A stretch of 64,000 nucleotides of DNA. Source: Allobosea sp. UNC402CLCol. GTDB lineage: Bacteria; Pseudomonadota; Alphaproteobacteria; Rhizobiales; Beijerinckiaceae. How positions within the stretch are numbered: position 1 is the stretch's first letter; each line of letters starts with the position of its first letter. The notes beneath the pieces were generated by a model. It did no database searches, was not told the origin of the DNA, and saw only the letters and a list, made by a program, of their open reading frames with translations. A program made the translations under genes and the position numbers. The stretch lies in the NCBI RefSeq assembly GCF_000745475.1, contig NZ_JQJJ01000002.1:44352-108351 (forward strand), read 5' to 3'. Shown piece by piece: positions 7,801 through 16,726 of the stretch.

Positions 7801-8910
7801 TTGTGGCCGATTTTGATGGGCACCGGCCTGGCTCGCCAGATCCATGAAAGGCCGCTCGACGACGCGGTACAGGAGCGCCGCGGCGGCAAGCGTTGCAATC
7901 AGTACGAAAACAGGAAAGAGGCCGAACCAAACCCAATTCGTCTGCGGGAACAGGACCTGGCAGGTCATGGAACCAATCATCACGATCGGGAAATGCGTGA
8001 GATAGATGCCGTATGACCAGTCCCCGGCCCGGCTGCCGCCCCTGGCGAGTTTGCCCTGCAACGCAGCCGTTCCAAGCGCGGCGGCCACGAGAAGCGCCGC
8101 GGGGCCGCCCCACACGATCCAGCGCCATGGCCCGGGCTCGCTAGCGGTCATGGCGAAACAGAAAAGAGCTGTCAGGGAGAGGCAGATTTGCGCTATGCCG
8201 GGGAGGGCAAGCTTGCCGGAGCGATGGAGCTCGTAGAGGCAAACACCTGCTGCGAACTCCAGGACAATCGGATTGGTCCAAAATTGCAGCGCCAGTGTCG
8301 CCGGCTCAAATAGCTTTCCCAGCACAGCCGGCAGCACAAGCATTCCCACAATAAATACCAACGCTATCCCTTGGGAAAAACAAAGTGCGACCGCGAATAA
8401 GGCATAGAAAGCCATCTCGTAGTTGAGCGTCCAGCCGATGGCGAGGATAGGAGAGGTAATCCCGTCGACATTAACGGCCGGTAGAAAAAGGAAAGATGCC
8501 GCAACTGACGACCACGAAGTGTCACTCCAGGCACGGCTCCCGATCAAAATAAAGGCGCAGATCATGACGCCGGTCATCAACCAGTATAACGGCACGACCC
8601 GCGCAAGACGACGCAGGAGGAAGCTCTTCCACGCCCCCGGCTTTCCGAACAGCGAACGGCTGGAAAAAGCAATAATGAAACCGGAAATGACGAAGAAGAT
8701 GTCTACGCCGGCAGCGAAGGGAAAGATCGCCAACGGCGAGTCGTACGGACTAACGCCCAGGAAGCGCGTCGAAATGGCGTTCGCGGTATGCTCAACGAGC
8801 ACCAGGAGGGCGGCAAATCCTCTCAAACCCTGCAAGTTGTCGAACCGTGGTTCGGACGCCATGCCGCCGCTTTGCCCCATTTCCCCCTTGCACGAGGCGC
8901 AGACAAGCAT
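7735..8910 (-). CDS. Acyltransferase 3 family membrane protein (OafA/YrhL type)
   Basis: A 391-residue polytopic inner-membrane protein. LQGLRGFAALLVLVEH near the N terminus holds the catalytic-type His of the family, and FFVISGFIIAF and SYGIYLTHFPIVM are further hallmarks. Such proteins O-acylate surface sugars or lipids. An AGGTGAG site supports ATG 8910; ATG 8862 (MASEPRFDN) is closer to the domain and equally possible. The last 20 or so residues are read out of frame from the decayed Nudix copy, so the natural C terminus has been replaced by a short foreign tail. Confidence 0.88.
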   Translation of the reverse strand: MLVCASCKGEMGQSGGMASEPRFDNLQGLRGFAALLVLVEHTANAISTRFLGVSPYDSPLAIFPFAAGVDIFFVISGFIIAFSSRSLFGKPGAWKSFLLRRLARVVPLYWLMTGVMICAFILIGSRAWSDTSWSSVAASFLFLPAVNVDGITSPILAIGWTLNYEMAFYALFAVALCFSQGIALVFIVGMLVLPAVLGKLFEPATLALQFWTNPIVLEFAAGVCLYELHRSGKLALPGIAQICLSLTALFCFAMTASEPGPWRWIVWGGPAALLVAAALGTAALQGKLARGGSRAGDWSYGIYLTHFPIVMIGSMTCQVLFPQTNWVWFGLFPVFVLIATLAAAALLYRVVERPFMDLASQAGAHQNRPQGPHAGEALISATRPNMVRDHI

Positions 8911-9029
8911 TCACTCACCTGCTTAGCAAGGTTTTGCCACATTCCACGGACCGGCTGCTGGGGAGAGCGCGACCCATTCGCCAAGCCCGTGAATCTGCGG
9001 CGCTTCGCTGCCGAGGCTCTTCGGAGCCA

Positions 9030-9518
9030 TTAGAAGCCAGTGTCTTCGCCGACCTCACCAATCTCCTGGGCGCGGTAAGGTGCCAACAATGCCTCCACTA
9101 TGGTGTTGTGGTCGGCATAGAGCTTTGGGATAGCGTACCACCTCGTCCATTGCGCCGCTTCAGCGTCATCGCCGGCAAAGAGCTCCGGCCGCTTAATCTC
9201 CTCCGACAGGGTGATCAGAACGGCACCCGAGATGATGCGGCTCCGCGGATCTCTCTCGATCGCATCGAACGCCAGAGGCCGATAGACACGGAGGATGAGC
9301 CCCGGCGTGGCCCGCAAGTCGACCCCTGCCTCTTCCTTGAACTCCCGGATCGCGCAATCGCTGAAGGTCTCGCCCTGGTCGAGGAAACCACCAGGCAAAG
9401 CCCATTGCCCGCTGCTCTTTCGCCGGACCAGCGCAATTTCGTTCCCGCGCACGACCACTGCATCGGCCGTTAGGTGCGGACCCTTACCATATTTGGCCTC
9501 GTAGTCGGGATCAGGCAT
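9030..9518 (-). CDS. NUDIX hydrolase
   Basis: A 162-residue protein with a complete Nudix box: G-x5-E-x7-REF-x-EE-x-GV beginning at GFLDQGE. Nudix enzymes hydrolyse nucleoside diphosphates linked to another moiety; the exact substrate cannot be read. I chose the ATG at 9518 (MPDPDYEAKYGKG) because GGGGAG stands 4 nt upstream; earlier in-frame ATGs go back to 9551. A decayed second copy lies 1.4 kb away on the same strand, beyond the acyltransferase gene. Confidence 0.9.
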   Translation of the reverse strand: MPDPDYEAKYGKGPHLTADAVVVRGNEIALVRRKSSGQWALPGGFLDQGETFSDCAIREFKEEAGVDLRATPGLILRVYRPLAFDAIERDPRSRIISGAVLITLSEEIKRPELFAGDDAEAAQWTRWYAIPKLYADHNTIVEALLAPYRAQEIGEVGEDTGF

Positions 9519-9593
9519 CTCACTCCCCATCCGCATGTCGCTCGTCATCAAGTCTTCGGCGATTTTAGCCCGGGGCGAGGGCGCCTTCGGCAG

Positions 9594-9818
9594 CTACTGG
9601 CGCGAGGTATCAGGCGTGGTCTCCGGGGTTCCCGCAGTAGGCTCGTGCGCGAGTTGTTTGGCCAACTCCTGCGCCCCGGTCGGTGTCAGTGCGATGGTAA
9701 TCGACTCGTTTCTGCCAGGCGCGGTCATCAGTTCGAAGCGAACAGCGATGGCGTCAGGTCCTCGGAAGACCTGGAATCCGGCGACGCGAACTGCGGGGAT
9801 CTCATTGCTCTTAGCCAT
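9594..9818 (-). CDS. Small hypothetical protein
   Basis: A 74-residue product starting MAKSNEIPAVRVAGF, with a near-perfect GGAGGAAACC ribosome site directly before ATG 9818. The sequence is regular (FQVFRGPDAIAVRFEL, then SITIALTPTGAQELAKQL) and reads like a real small beta-rich protein, but I do not recognise the family. It is not in an obvious operon. Confidence 0.6.
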   Translation of the reverse strand: MAKSNEIPAVRVAGFQVFRGPDAIAVRFELMTAPGRNESITIALTPTGAQELAKQLAHEPTAGTPETTPDTSRQ

Positions 9819-9929
9819 GGTTTCCTCCCGATCCGTAGGGGATGACAATCCATTGCGCGCGTCAGTGGAGTCAAATGCGGGCTCTTACTCCCCTTGCGCC
9901 CGGATGGCTGTGGCACTGATCCACCCCCG

Positions 9930-10021
9930 TTGAATTGGTCCACCCTGAAGTATGTCTTTTGGCAGACAGGAGGACCGCGATGCCGAGGAAGCGTCACAAG
10001 CCTGACGAGATCGTCGCGTAG
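9930..10021 (+). mobile_element. IS3-family scar: left end and first codons of transposase OrfA
   Basis: After a TGAATTGGTCCACCCTGAAG end-like sequence, an AGGAGG site precedes ATG 9980 and the codons MPRKRHKPDEIVA, the characteristic start of IS3-group OrfA proteins. A TAG stop follows at once and the rest of the element is absent. Only the 5' end of an insertion sequence survives. Confidence 0.6.
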
Positions 10022-10330
10022 CCGCGCCCATGAACCGGCGATCTTTTACCGAGAAAGCTGAGCTGGAGCGCTTCCGTCTGCGGTTGAGCGCCAAAGATCA
10101 CCCAATCACCGCCCCGGTTGGAAGCGCACGGAGATGGCTTGGACCTACCAACTTCCGCTTTCCAGCTGGCCTCGAACGCTGGCTTGGCGCAGAGCGCCGG
10201 CGGACCGCGGCTCCAAATCGATGAAGCCGGCGTCGGTTGGACCATGGCGCACTGAAGCATCGTGGCCGCGTTTCGGAGCCGTCCAGCGCCCGGCCGCGAT
10301 GACGTTGTGCTTGATACAGGCGCGCCAGGC
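10022..10330. other. Rearranged non-coding stretch
   Basis: Between the IS scar and the molybdenum dehydrogenase stop codon I see no credible gene. Short open frames on both strands lack family resemblance. The stretch is probably debris from the same insertion or deletion event. Confidence 0.4.
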
Positions 10331-12589
10331 TCAGGCCGTTCCGATCAGCTGCTCCAGCCCGATCGGGAAGCGGCGGCAGCGAATGCCGGTCGCGTGCCAA
10401 ACCGCGTTGGCAATGGCTCCGGCCGAACCTGTAATGCCGATCTCGCCGACGCCCTTGATACCGAGCGCGTTGACGTGCGGGTCATGTTCGTCGACCAGGA
10501 TTGCCTCGACATGCGGCACGTCGGCATTGACCGGGACATGGTACTCGGCGAGATCGCCGTTCATGATCCGGCCCGAGCGCCTGTCGATGATCGCCTTCTC
10601 GTGCAGCGCAAAGGAGATGCCCCAGATCATGCCGCCATAATACTGGCTGCGCACGAGATGCGGGTTGATGATCCGCCCCGCGGCGAAGGCGCCGATCAGC
10701 CTGCTGACGCGAATCTGGCCGAGATCGGGATCGACCTTCACCTCGGCGAAGACCGCGCCATGGGCGTGCATCGCATAGCTTTCCTGCGCCGCCGGATCAG
10801 CCGCGGCCTTGCCGCCGGCTTCGATCTGCTGAAGGCCCGCCCGCGCGAGGATGTCGGCATAGGCCTCGCTGCGGCTGGCGTCGTCGCGCCGGTGCAGGCG
10901 GCCCTCGCGGGCGATCACGCCCTGGTTGCCGGCGCCGAACAGAGGCGAGCGCTCGTCGCCGGTCGCGAGATCGGCGAGCTTGGCGATGACCGCAGCGCCT
11001 GCGTTGTGGATCGCCATGCCGGCCGTGGCCGTATGGGCCGAGCCGCCGGCGATGCCGGCATCGGGCAGATCCGAGGTGCCCGAGGCGAAGTCGACCTTGT
11101 CGAGGTCGAGGCCCAGGCCGTCCGCGGCGATCTGCGCCAGCGCCGTCCAGGCGCCCTGGCCCATGTCGTGGGCGCCGATCTCCATGCGCCCGGAACCATC
11201 CGCCCTGATGATGGCGCGGGCCTGCGCCTGGAACATCAGCGCGGGAAAAGTCGCGGTGCCAACGCCCCAGCCGACGAGGAAGCCGGCTTCGTCCCGCTTC
11301 GAACGCGGTGCGAGCGGCCGTGTCGACCAGCCGAAACGCTCCGCCCCTTGCGCGTAGCACTCGCGCAGCGCCTTCGACGAAAAGGGCTTGCCGGAGATCG
11401 GCTCGACCTCGGCATAGTTTTTCAGGCGGAAGGCGAGCGGATCCATGCCGCAGGCGAAGGCCGCCTCGTCGATGGCGCTTTCCAGCGCGATCGAACCGGT
11501 CGCCTCGCCTGGCGCGCGCATGAAAAGCGGTGTCCCCGTATCGGTGCGCACCGCCTCATGCGCGGTCGCGATCGCCTTCGCCGCATAGAGCGTGTGCGAG
11601 GCATCCGCGGCCGGCTCGAAGAAGTCATCGAAGCTGCTCGACGCCGTCAGGGCGTGATGATCGAGCGCGGTCAGCCGGCCTCCCGCATCCGTGCCCAGCC
11701 GCAGCGTCTGGCGGGTCGGCGCGCGATGGCCGACCGGGCCGTACATCTGCTCGCGGCGCAGCACCAGCTTGACCGGGCGGCCGACCAGCTTGGCCGCCAT
11801 GATGCCGAGCACTTGCGGGCCGGCAACCAGCCCCTTTGAGCCGAAGCCGCCGCCGAGGAAGGGGCTGCGGATATGGATCGTCTCCGGCGCGATGCCGAAC
11901 AGGCCGGCGATGCGCGCTTGGGCCATCGCCATGCCCTGGCTCGGCGTGTCGATCACCAGGCCGGCCTCGGTCCATTCCGCGACGATGGCGTGGGGCTCCA
12001 TGGCGTTGTGATATTGCGAGGGCGTCTCGTAGACCGCCTCGGTCACCTTGGCGGCGTCCTTGAGCCCTTGCTCGACATCGCCATGGCTGACGGCGGGCGG
12101 GTTGCCGACGCCGACGCCGGGCGGCACGAAACGCTCCCCGTCGAGGCCGATGCGTGCCGTTTGCGTCTCATAGACCGGCGCCAGCAGTGTTGCGCCTTCG
12201 GTCGCCGCCTCCAGCGTCTCGGCGATCACGACCGCGATCGGCTGGCGCGGGTAGCGCACCTTGTCGTTCTGCAGCAGGTCGAGCCGGAACATGAAGGGGT
12301 TGCTCTTCTCGTCCGGGTCCATGGCGAGCTTCGGCTTATGCGCCGGGGTCATGACGTCGACGACGCCGGGATGGGCTTTTGCGGCAGCGACATCGAGCGA
12401 GGCGACACGGCCGCGAGCGATGCCGGCGACCGCCATCACCGCGTAGAGCATGCCGGTGGGGTGATGGTCGGCGGCGTAAGGGGCGGCGCCGGTGACCTTG
12501 AGGACACCGTCGCGGCGGGTCAGCGGCTGGCCGATATTGGAGCCGTGGCGCTGATGCCGGGCAGATTGGCTGAGCGTGATCTCAGGCAT
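10331..12589 (-). CDS. Molybdopterin-binding subunit of a xanthine dehydrogenase-family enzyme (PaoC-like)
   Basis: A 752-residue catalytic subunit that binds the molybdenum cofactor and hydroxylates an aldehyde or aromatic heterocycle. GGGFGSKGL, the RAPGEATG loop and the C-terminal GVGEIGITG with its conserved glutamate match the family, close to E. coli PaoC (YagR). The start overlaps the FAD subunit stop by 8 bp, completing the order Fe-S, FAD, Mo of paoABC. No Moco-insertion chaperone (PaoD/XdhC type) is visible nearby. The substrate is unknown. Confidence 0.92.
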   Translation of the reverse strand: MPEITLSQSARHQRHGSNIGQPLTRRDGVLKVTGAAPYAADHHPTGMLYAVMAVAGIARGRVASLDVAAAKAHPGVVDVMTPAHKPKLAMDPDEKSNPFMFRLDLLQNDKVRYPRQPIAVVIAETLEAATEGATLLAPVYETQTARIGLDGERFVPPGVGVGNPPAVSHGDVEQGLKDAAKVTEAVYETPSQYHNAMEPHAIVAEWTEAGLVIDTPSQGMAMAQARIAGLFGIAPETIHIRSPFLGGGFGSKGLVAGPQVLGIMAAKLVGRPVKLVLRREQMYGPVGHRAPTRQTLRLGTDAGGRLTALDHHALTASSSFDDFFEPAADASHTLYAAKAIATAHEAVRTDTGTPLFMRAPGEATGSIALESAIDEAAFACGMDPLAFRLKNYAEVEPISGKPFSSKALRECYAQGAERFGWSTRPLAPRSKRDEAGFLVGWGVGTATFPALMFQAQARAIIRADGSGRMEIGAHDMGQGAWTALAQIAADGLGLDLDKVDFASGTSDLPDAGIAGGSAHTATAGMAIHNAGAAVIAKLADLATGDERSPLFGAGNQGVIAREGRLHRRDDASRSEAYADILARAGLQQIEAGGKAAADPAAQESYAMHAHGAVFAEVKVDPDLGQIRVSRLIGAFAAGRIINPHLVRSQYYGGMIWGISFALHEKAIIDRRSGRIMNGDLAEYHVPVNADVPHVEAILVDEHDPHVNALGIKGVGEIGITGSAGAIANAVWHATGIRCRRFPIGLEQLIGTA

Positions 12590-13640
12590 GTGCGAGCGCT
12601 CCGGGCATGGTCGAGAAAGGGGAGGCGGGCAGGGCGGCGATCTGCGCGGGCGTGCCCGCCGCCGCTTCGTTCAGGGCGCGGACAAGGATGCGGCGCGCCA
12701 GTTCGATCTTGTGAGCGTTGTGGCCGGACGGCTTGGCTTCGGCCAGGGCGATCTCGGCCGCGCGCTTGAACGCCTCGGGCGTCGGCTCGGCACCGACGAG
12801 CAGGGCTTCCGCCTCGCGGCAACGCCAGGGCTTGGCCGCGACGCTGCCGAGCGCGAGCCGTACCTGCGCGATCCTGCCGGCTCCGAGGTGAAGCGCGGCG
12901 GCGGCTGAAACCACCGCGAAGGCATAGGAGGTGCGCTCGCGTAGCTTGAGATAACGGCTATGGGACGCGAAAGCCGCCGCGGCGGCCGGAAGCCTGACGG
13001 CCACGATCAGGTCACTGGGTTCGAGCACGGTGTCACGTTCCGGATGTTCTCCGGGCAGGCGATGCAACGCGTCGAGCAGGATGTCGCGGCGGCCGTCGCG
13101 GCCTTCGACCTCGACGATCGCATCGAGTGCCGCGAGCGGCACACAGAAATCGGACGGATGCGTCGCGATACAGGACGGGCTCCAGCCGAGCACGGCATGG
13201 CCGCTGTTTTCGCCCTGAAGCGCATCGCAGCCGCTGCCCGGCACGCGCTTATTACAGGCGCTCTCGACGTCGTAGAAATAAGCGCAGCGCGTCCGCTGCA
13301 GCAGGTTTCCGCCGACCGTGGCAGCGTTGCGCAATTGCGCGGAAGCGCCCGAGAGCAGCGCCTCGCTCACCATCGGGAAGGCCTCTGCGAAGCCGGTGTC
13401 ATAGGCGAGCGTGGCGTTGCGCACCATCGCACCGATGCGGAAGCCGCCATCGGGCAAACGCTCGATCCGGTCGAGACCCGGCAGATGCGTCACATCGACG
13501 AGGCGATCGGGCCGGGCCACGCCCACCTTCATCAAGTCGAGCAAATTGGTGCCGGCCGCGAGATAGACTGCGCCCGTTTGCGCGGTTGCGGCGACGGCCT
13601 CGGTGACCGAGGCGGGGCGGATATAGTCGAAGATCTTCAC
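12582..13640 (-). CDS. FAD-binding subunit of the xanthine dehydrogenase-family enzyme (PaoB-like)
   Basis: A 352-residue FAD subunit starting at GTG 13640 (VKIFDYIRPASV), with a 4-bp GTGA overlap with the upstream Fe-S gene. It carries the family motifs YLAAGTNLLDLMK and NAATVGGNLLQRTRC. An inserted cysteine-rich segment (CAYFYDVESAC, then a CNKRVPGSGC region and a later Cys) resembles the extra [4Fe-4S]-binding insert of PaoB and 4-hydroxybenzoyl-CoA reductase. It passes electrons from the molybdenum subunit through Fe-S centres to FAD. Confidence 0.9.
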   Translation of the reverse strand: MKIFDYIRPASVTEAVAATAQTGAVYLAAGTNLLDLMKVGVARPDRLVDVTHLPGLDRIERLPDGGFRIGAMVRNATLAYDTGFAEAFPMVSEALLSGASAQLRNAATVGGNLLQRTRCAYFYDVESACNKRVPGSGCDALQGENSGHAVLGWSPSCIATHPSDFCVPLAALDAIVEVEGRDGRRDILLDALHRLPGEHPERDTVLEPSDLIVAVRLPAAAAAFASHSRYLKLRERTSYAFAVVSAAAALHLGAGRIAQVRLALGSVAAKPWRCREAEALLVGAEPTPEAFKRAAEIALAEAKPSGHNAHKIELARRILVRALNEAAAGTPAQIAALPASPFSTMPGALAHA

Positions 13641-14131
13641 GCCGCGGCCCTCCCGTCGCCGGCCATCGCCTTCTGCGCGTCCAGCACGGCCTCGGTGATG
13701 CCGGCATAGGCGGCGCAGCGGCAGATATTGCCGCTCATCAGCTCGCGGATGCGCTCGGGATCGTCTCCGGCCTGTCCCTCGCGGATCAGCCCGATCGCGC
13801 TCATGATCTGGCCCGGCGTGCAGAAGCCGCACTGGAAGCCGTCATGGGCGATGAAGGCTTCCTGTACGGGATGCAGCGCGCCCTCCCGCCCGACGCTCTC
13901 GATCGTCTCGACGCTGGCGCCGTCGAGGCTGACCGCCAGAGCGAGACAGGAGTTGATGCGCCGGCCGTCAACGAGCACGGTGCACGCGCCGCATTGGCCG
14001 CGGTCGCAGCCCTTCTTGGTGCCGCTGAGGTCGAGGCGCTCCCGCAGGAGGTCGAGAAGGGTGACCCGGGGATCGTCGAGCTCGATCCGTCGCAAGTCAC
14101 CGTTGATGGTCAGGTTGATGGAGAAAATCAT
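13637..14131 (-). CDS. [2Fe-2S] subunit of the xanthine dehydrogenase-family enzyme (PaoA-like)
   Basis: A 164-residue subunit with two [2Fe-2S] sites: the plant-ferredoxin-type GCDRGQCGACTV plus a later Cys, and the CGFC ... CRC pair. ATG 14131 (MIFSINLTING) is preferred to a start four codons earlier. Unlike E. coli PaoA there is no twin-arginine leader, so the complex should stay in the cytoplasm. It is first gene of the operon and divergent from a TetR regulator. Confidence 0.92.
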   Translation of the reverse strand: MIFSINLTINGDLRRIELDDPRVTLLDLLRERLDLSGTKKGCDRGQCGACTVLVDGRRINSCLALAVSLDGASVETIESVGREGALHPVQEAFIAHDGFQCGFCTPGQIMSAIGLIREGQAGDDPERIRELMSGNICRCAAYAGITEAVLDAQKAMAGDGRAAA

Positions 14132-14274
14132 ACACCGTTCCAATCAAATGAGGCGTCTGGTCTGGCTGTCGCCGCGGCCTTGGGGCATGCTCCTTCAACC
14201 GCGGCGTCGCGCATCGGGTCCAGCGATCGCATGTCGCGAAGGCGGGAACGGCGATCGCGGCCGCCCCTGACAAT

Positions 14275-14291
14275 ACGGAGGCATCCTCCGT
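14275..14291. promoter_or_regulatory. Perfect inverted repeat ACGGAGG-CAT-CCTCCGT, TetR operator candidate
   Basis: Seven-base arms with a 3-nt centre stand 26 nt before the tetR start and about 145 nt before the dehydrogenase operon. This position and symmetry are typical for a TetR-family operator that controls both directions. Confidence 0.7.
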
Positions 14292-14316
14292 TTTACAAGT
14301 TTTCCAGGAAAGTTTC

Positions 14317-14937
14317 GTGTCGACAGCGATGAAGGACGAGCCCGCCAGCACCGGACGCAAGCCCCGCGCGGACGCCGCTCGCAATCGCGATCGGTTGCTC
14401 CAAGCCGCTCGCGAGGTCTTCGGCACCGGGCGAGCCGAAGCTAGCCTGGAGGCGGTTGCGCGACAGGCTGGCGTTGGAATCGGCACGCTCTATCGGCACT
14501 TTCCGACCCGCGAGGCCTTGTTCGAAGCGGTTTACCGTCACGAGGTCGATCAGCTCGCCGCGCTGGCCGGGACGCTGGCGAAGGAGGCCGGACCGGTCGA
14601 AGCCTTGCGGCAATGGCTGCAGGCACAGGTCCAGCTGGTCGCGACCAAGAAGGGGATGCTCGCGGCCCTGGCGCTGGCGGCGCACGCACCCGCCGACCTC
14701 TACACCTATTCTTTCGAGCGGCTGACGGCTGCCATCGGGACCCTCCTGAACCGGGCCGTGGAAGCGGGTGAGTTGCGCTCCGATGTTAGCGCGGAGGAGA
14801 TTCTGCGCGCGCTGATCGGCATGTGCTACCTGCACGATAAGCCGGGATGGCAGGCCACGGTCGTGCGCCTCGCCAATGTATTCGTCGACGGCCTTTTGGT
14901 CCCTGGGGTTCGCCCTGTCGATAGCAGCAAAGCGTAA
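14317..14937 (+). CDS. TetR/AcrR-family transcriptional regulator
   Basis: A 206-residue regulator. Residues about 18-65 form the TetR helix-turn-helix (LLQAAREVFGTGRAEASLEAVARQAGVGIGTLYRHFPTR region). The C-terminal ligand domain belongs to the group with SBP-like TetR_C ends (KKGMLAALALAAH). GTG 14317 follows AGGAAAG by 5 nt; ATG 14329 is an alternative. Divergent from the PaoABC-like operon with a palindrome between them, it is the likely repressor of that operon and itself. Confidence 0.9.
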   Translation: MSTAMKDEPASTGRKPRADAARNRDRLLQAAREVFGTGRAEASLEAVARQAGVGIGTLYRHFPTREALFEAVYRHEVDQLAALAGTLAKEAGPVEALRQWLQAQVQLVATKKGMLAALALAAHAPADLYTYSFERLTAAIGTLLNRAVEAGELRSDVSAEEILRALIGMCYLHDKPGWQATVVRLANVFVDGLLVPGVRPVDSSKA

Positions 14938-15160
14938 CGAGGGCTGTTCTCAACCTCGACCGCCATTGTCTCGAATTCTTTACAAGGAGCGTATAGGTGG
15001 CGCCGACTTTGGTGCTCCGGCCTAGAGTCCGCTATAGGCCGGTAACAAAGCCCGATCCGGAAAGTCCACTTTCGCGTACGGCATGGGCTTGAGCTCGATC
15101 ATGCACAGCCTGGCAATTGGGCAAGCGCAGGAAAGAGAAGCGCGAGTCGTCTGAGGCACG

Positions 15161-15403
15161 TCAGACAATGTCTATCCGCTTGACCAGCCTCACGCCCGCG
15201 CTGTGGACCACTTGCAAGGGGCATTCCATCCCGACCGCTTTCAGCTTAGAGCGCAGGCGCGCCAGAAGCGCGTCGAAACGCCGGCTTTCGGGGTCGATCC
15301 GAGCATGGCCGAACAGGCCCATGATCAGATCCCGCGAAACTGTTTCGTCCGGCCGCGTCGCCAGATGCTCGAGCAGGATCACCTCCCGAATCGAAAGCTT
15401 CAC
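15161..15403 (-). pseudogene. Isolated winged-helix domain of an OmpR/PhoB-type response regulator
   Basis: An 80-residue frame (LSIREVILLEHLATRPDE, RFDALLARLRSKL, VHSAGVRLVKR) equals the C-terminal DNA-binding domain of OmpR-type response regulators. No receiver domain precedes it in any frame, so this is a 5'-truncated remnant or a rare stand-alone binding domain. No clear ribosome site was found. Confidence 0.55.
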
Positions 15404-15673
15404 CGATCTGGTGTCCGGAGAACGCAGAACTTGCGTTTGCCGATTGAGTCTTCACGCTACGCCCTCAGGCGCCTCGATGGCGGTGACTCGTCTCGCGCCT
15501 GCGATTTCGTCTGATCCGCGGCGCATACGTCGGCCGAGATTGAGGACCGCCAACGCGAGCTCCTCGGTGTCGACGGGCAGGCCAGGGCGAGCACCGAAGG
15601 TCCCTTTCCGGTCGGTTAGTGAATGTCGCCTGATGGCGTTATTTCGGCATTCGGATTATCCTGTGGGGGCTTG

Positions 15674-16072
15674 CTACCACAGGCGTTTGACTGCGAATCC
15701 GTCGAATAGCGCTTCGTTCGATATCAGCACCATGTCCTCGGATTGAGCCTGGGCAATCAGGAAGCGGTCGAACGGGTCCTTGTGTGCAATGTTCATTTCA
15801 CCGGCTCGCAGGGCATGGTGGACGGTGATCGCCAGTTCAGCAAAACCCTGATCGGCGATGATCGTCTCGAAGTCCTGCGCGAGCAGGGCGGCGTCAGGGA
15901 GCTTGCCTATGCGGAATTTGGTGGCAACCTCCATGGCTGAGGCGGCACTGACGGCAACGCTGTTGCCCTCGTCCTCGATGGCCTCGCGGGCCCGACGGCT
16001 CAGCGCCTCGTCACCCGCGAGCCACCAAATCAGAGCATGGGTATCGAGTAGCAGCCTCAAGTGAGATTCCAT
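15674..16072 (-). CDS. PIN-domain toxin, VapC family
   Basis: A 132-residue PIN ribonuclease. The acidic residues are visible in LLLDTHALIWW, AMEVATKFRIG and HKDPFDRFLIAQA; the usual late Asp is an N-E pair in LISNEALF. VapC toxins cut RNA and block translation when free of antitoxin. ATG 16072 overlaps the antitoxin by 16 bp. An in-frame TTG at 16060, overlapping the antitoxin stop, would give the more common MRLLLDTHA start. Confidence 0.88.
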   Translation of the reverse strand: MESHLRLLLDTHALIWWLAGDEALSRRAREAIEDEGNSVAVSAASAMEVATKFRIGKLPDAALLAQDFETIIADQGFAELAITVHHALRAGEMNIAHKDPFDRFLIAQAQSEDMVLISNEALFDGFAVKRLW

Positions 16073-16290
16073 CCCACGAGTTCGTCCTCTGGCAACGGCT
16101 CGTCAAAGCGCGCATCGACGGCAATCTTTCCTTTGAGTGCCCCAAAGCGCCGTTTGCCGCGTGGCGCGACCGGCACCAAGCGTACTACTGGCACGTTACC
16201 ACGAGCGATGACGACATCCCCGCCCTCCAGGGCGTCTGCGATCAGTTTGGATAGATTGGTCTTCGCATCGTGAACCGAGAACTGGGCCAT
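16057..16290 (-). CDS. Phd/YefM-type antitoxin
   Basis: A 77-residue antitoxin starting MAQFSVHDAKTNLSKL, the typical Phd/YefM opening, with the DNA-binding N terminus and a toxin-neutralising C terminus (DEPLPEDELVGW). AAGGAGA stands 6 nt before ATG 16290. It is the first gene of the toxin-antitoxin operon and presumably represses it together with the toxin. Confidence 0.88.
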   Translation of the reverse strand: MAQFSVHDAKTNLSKLIADALEGGDVVIARGNVPVVRLVPVAPRGKRRFGALKGKIAVDARFDEPLPEDELVGWNLT

Positions 16291-16300
16291 GAGCATTCTC

Positions 16301-16322
16301 CTTAGCTAAGGATATAGCTAAG
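16301..16322. promoter_or_regulatory. CTTAGCTAAG palindrome plus half-site, antitoxin operator candidate
   Basis: A perfect 10-bp palindrome at 16301-16310 is followed 2 nt later by a second half (TAGCTAAG at 16315-16322), immediately upstream of the antitoxin ribosome site. Autoregulatory Phd-type operators have this form. Confidence 0.5.
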
Positions 16323-16726
16323 CACTCCACACCGGGCAAGAACCGTGCTGTTTTCGGGCTGAACCACAATCCGCTGCGCACGACTCCCAGCGGAATAATC
16401 GCCATCGAGAAGGGCATCGACATCTTCGAAGGATATCTCCGCAAGCAGTCGTCGATCGGATCGCTGTTGCGATCGCCCGCATCTGCGTAAAAGCTGCGCG
16501 AGAATCCTAAAGCTCTGCCGAACTCGGCGAAATCGCTCCCATCGGCGCGCGCATCAATTGCGCACATCCTCGCTCCAAAATCCTTCTCGTCGCGGTTGCC
16601 ACACCGGCTGGCCAGGGACGGCTGGTGGCAGGAGAGCATGGTGCCGAACGCCTGCACCGAAATCCTCGCCTTCCCGGCCCGGCTAGCCGCTGCCGCCGAT
16701 GGCGTTTCCAGCCGAGATCGACAGCC
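16323..16726. other. Intergenic stretch without recognisable gene
   Basis: About 400 nt between the toxin-antitoxin promoter and a truncated DUF4173 gene. Both strands have short open frames, none with family resemblance. Probably decayed sequence. Confidence 0.4.

Noticed and set aside
10262..11839. 525-codon plus-strand frame
   Set aside because: Lies antisense to the molybdenum subunit; composition rich in R, D and G typical of a shadow frame.
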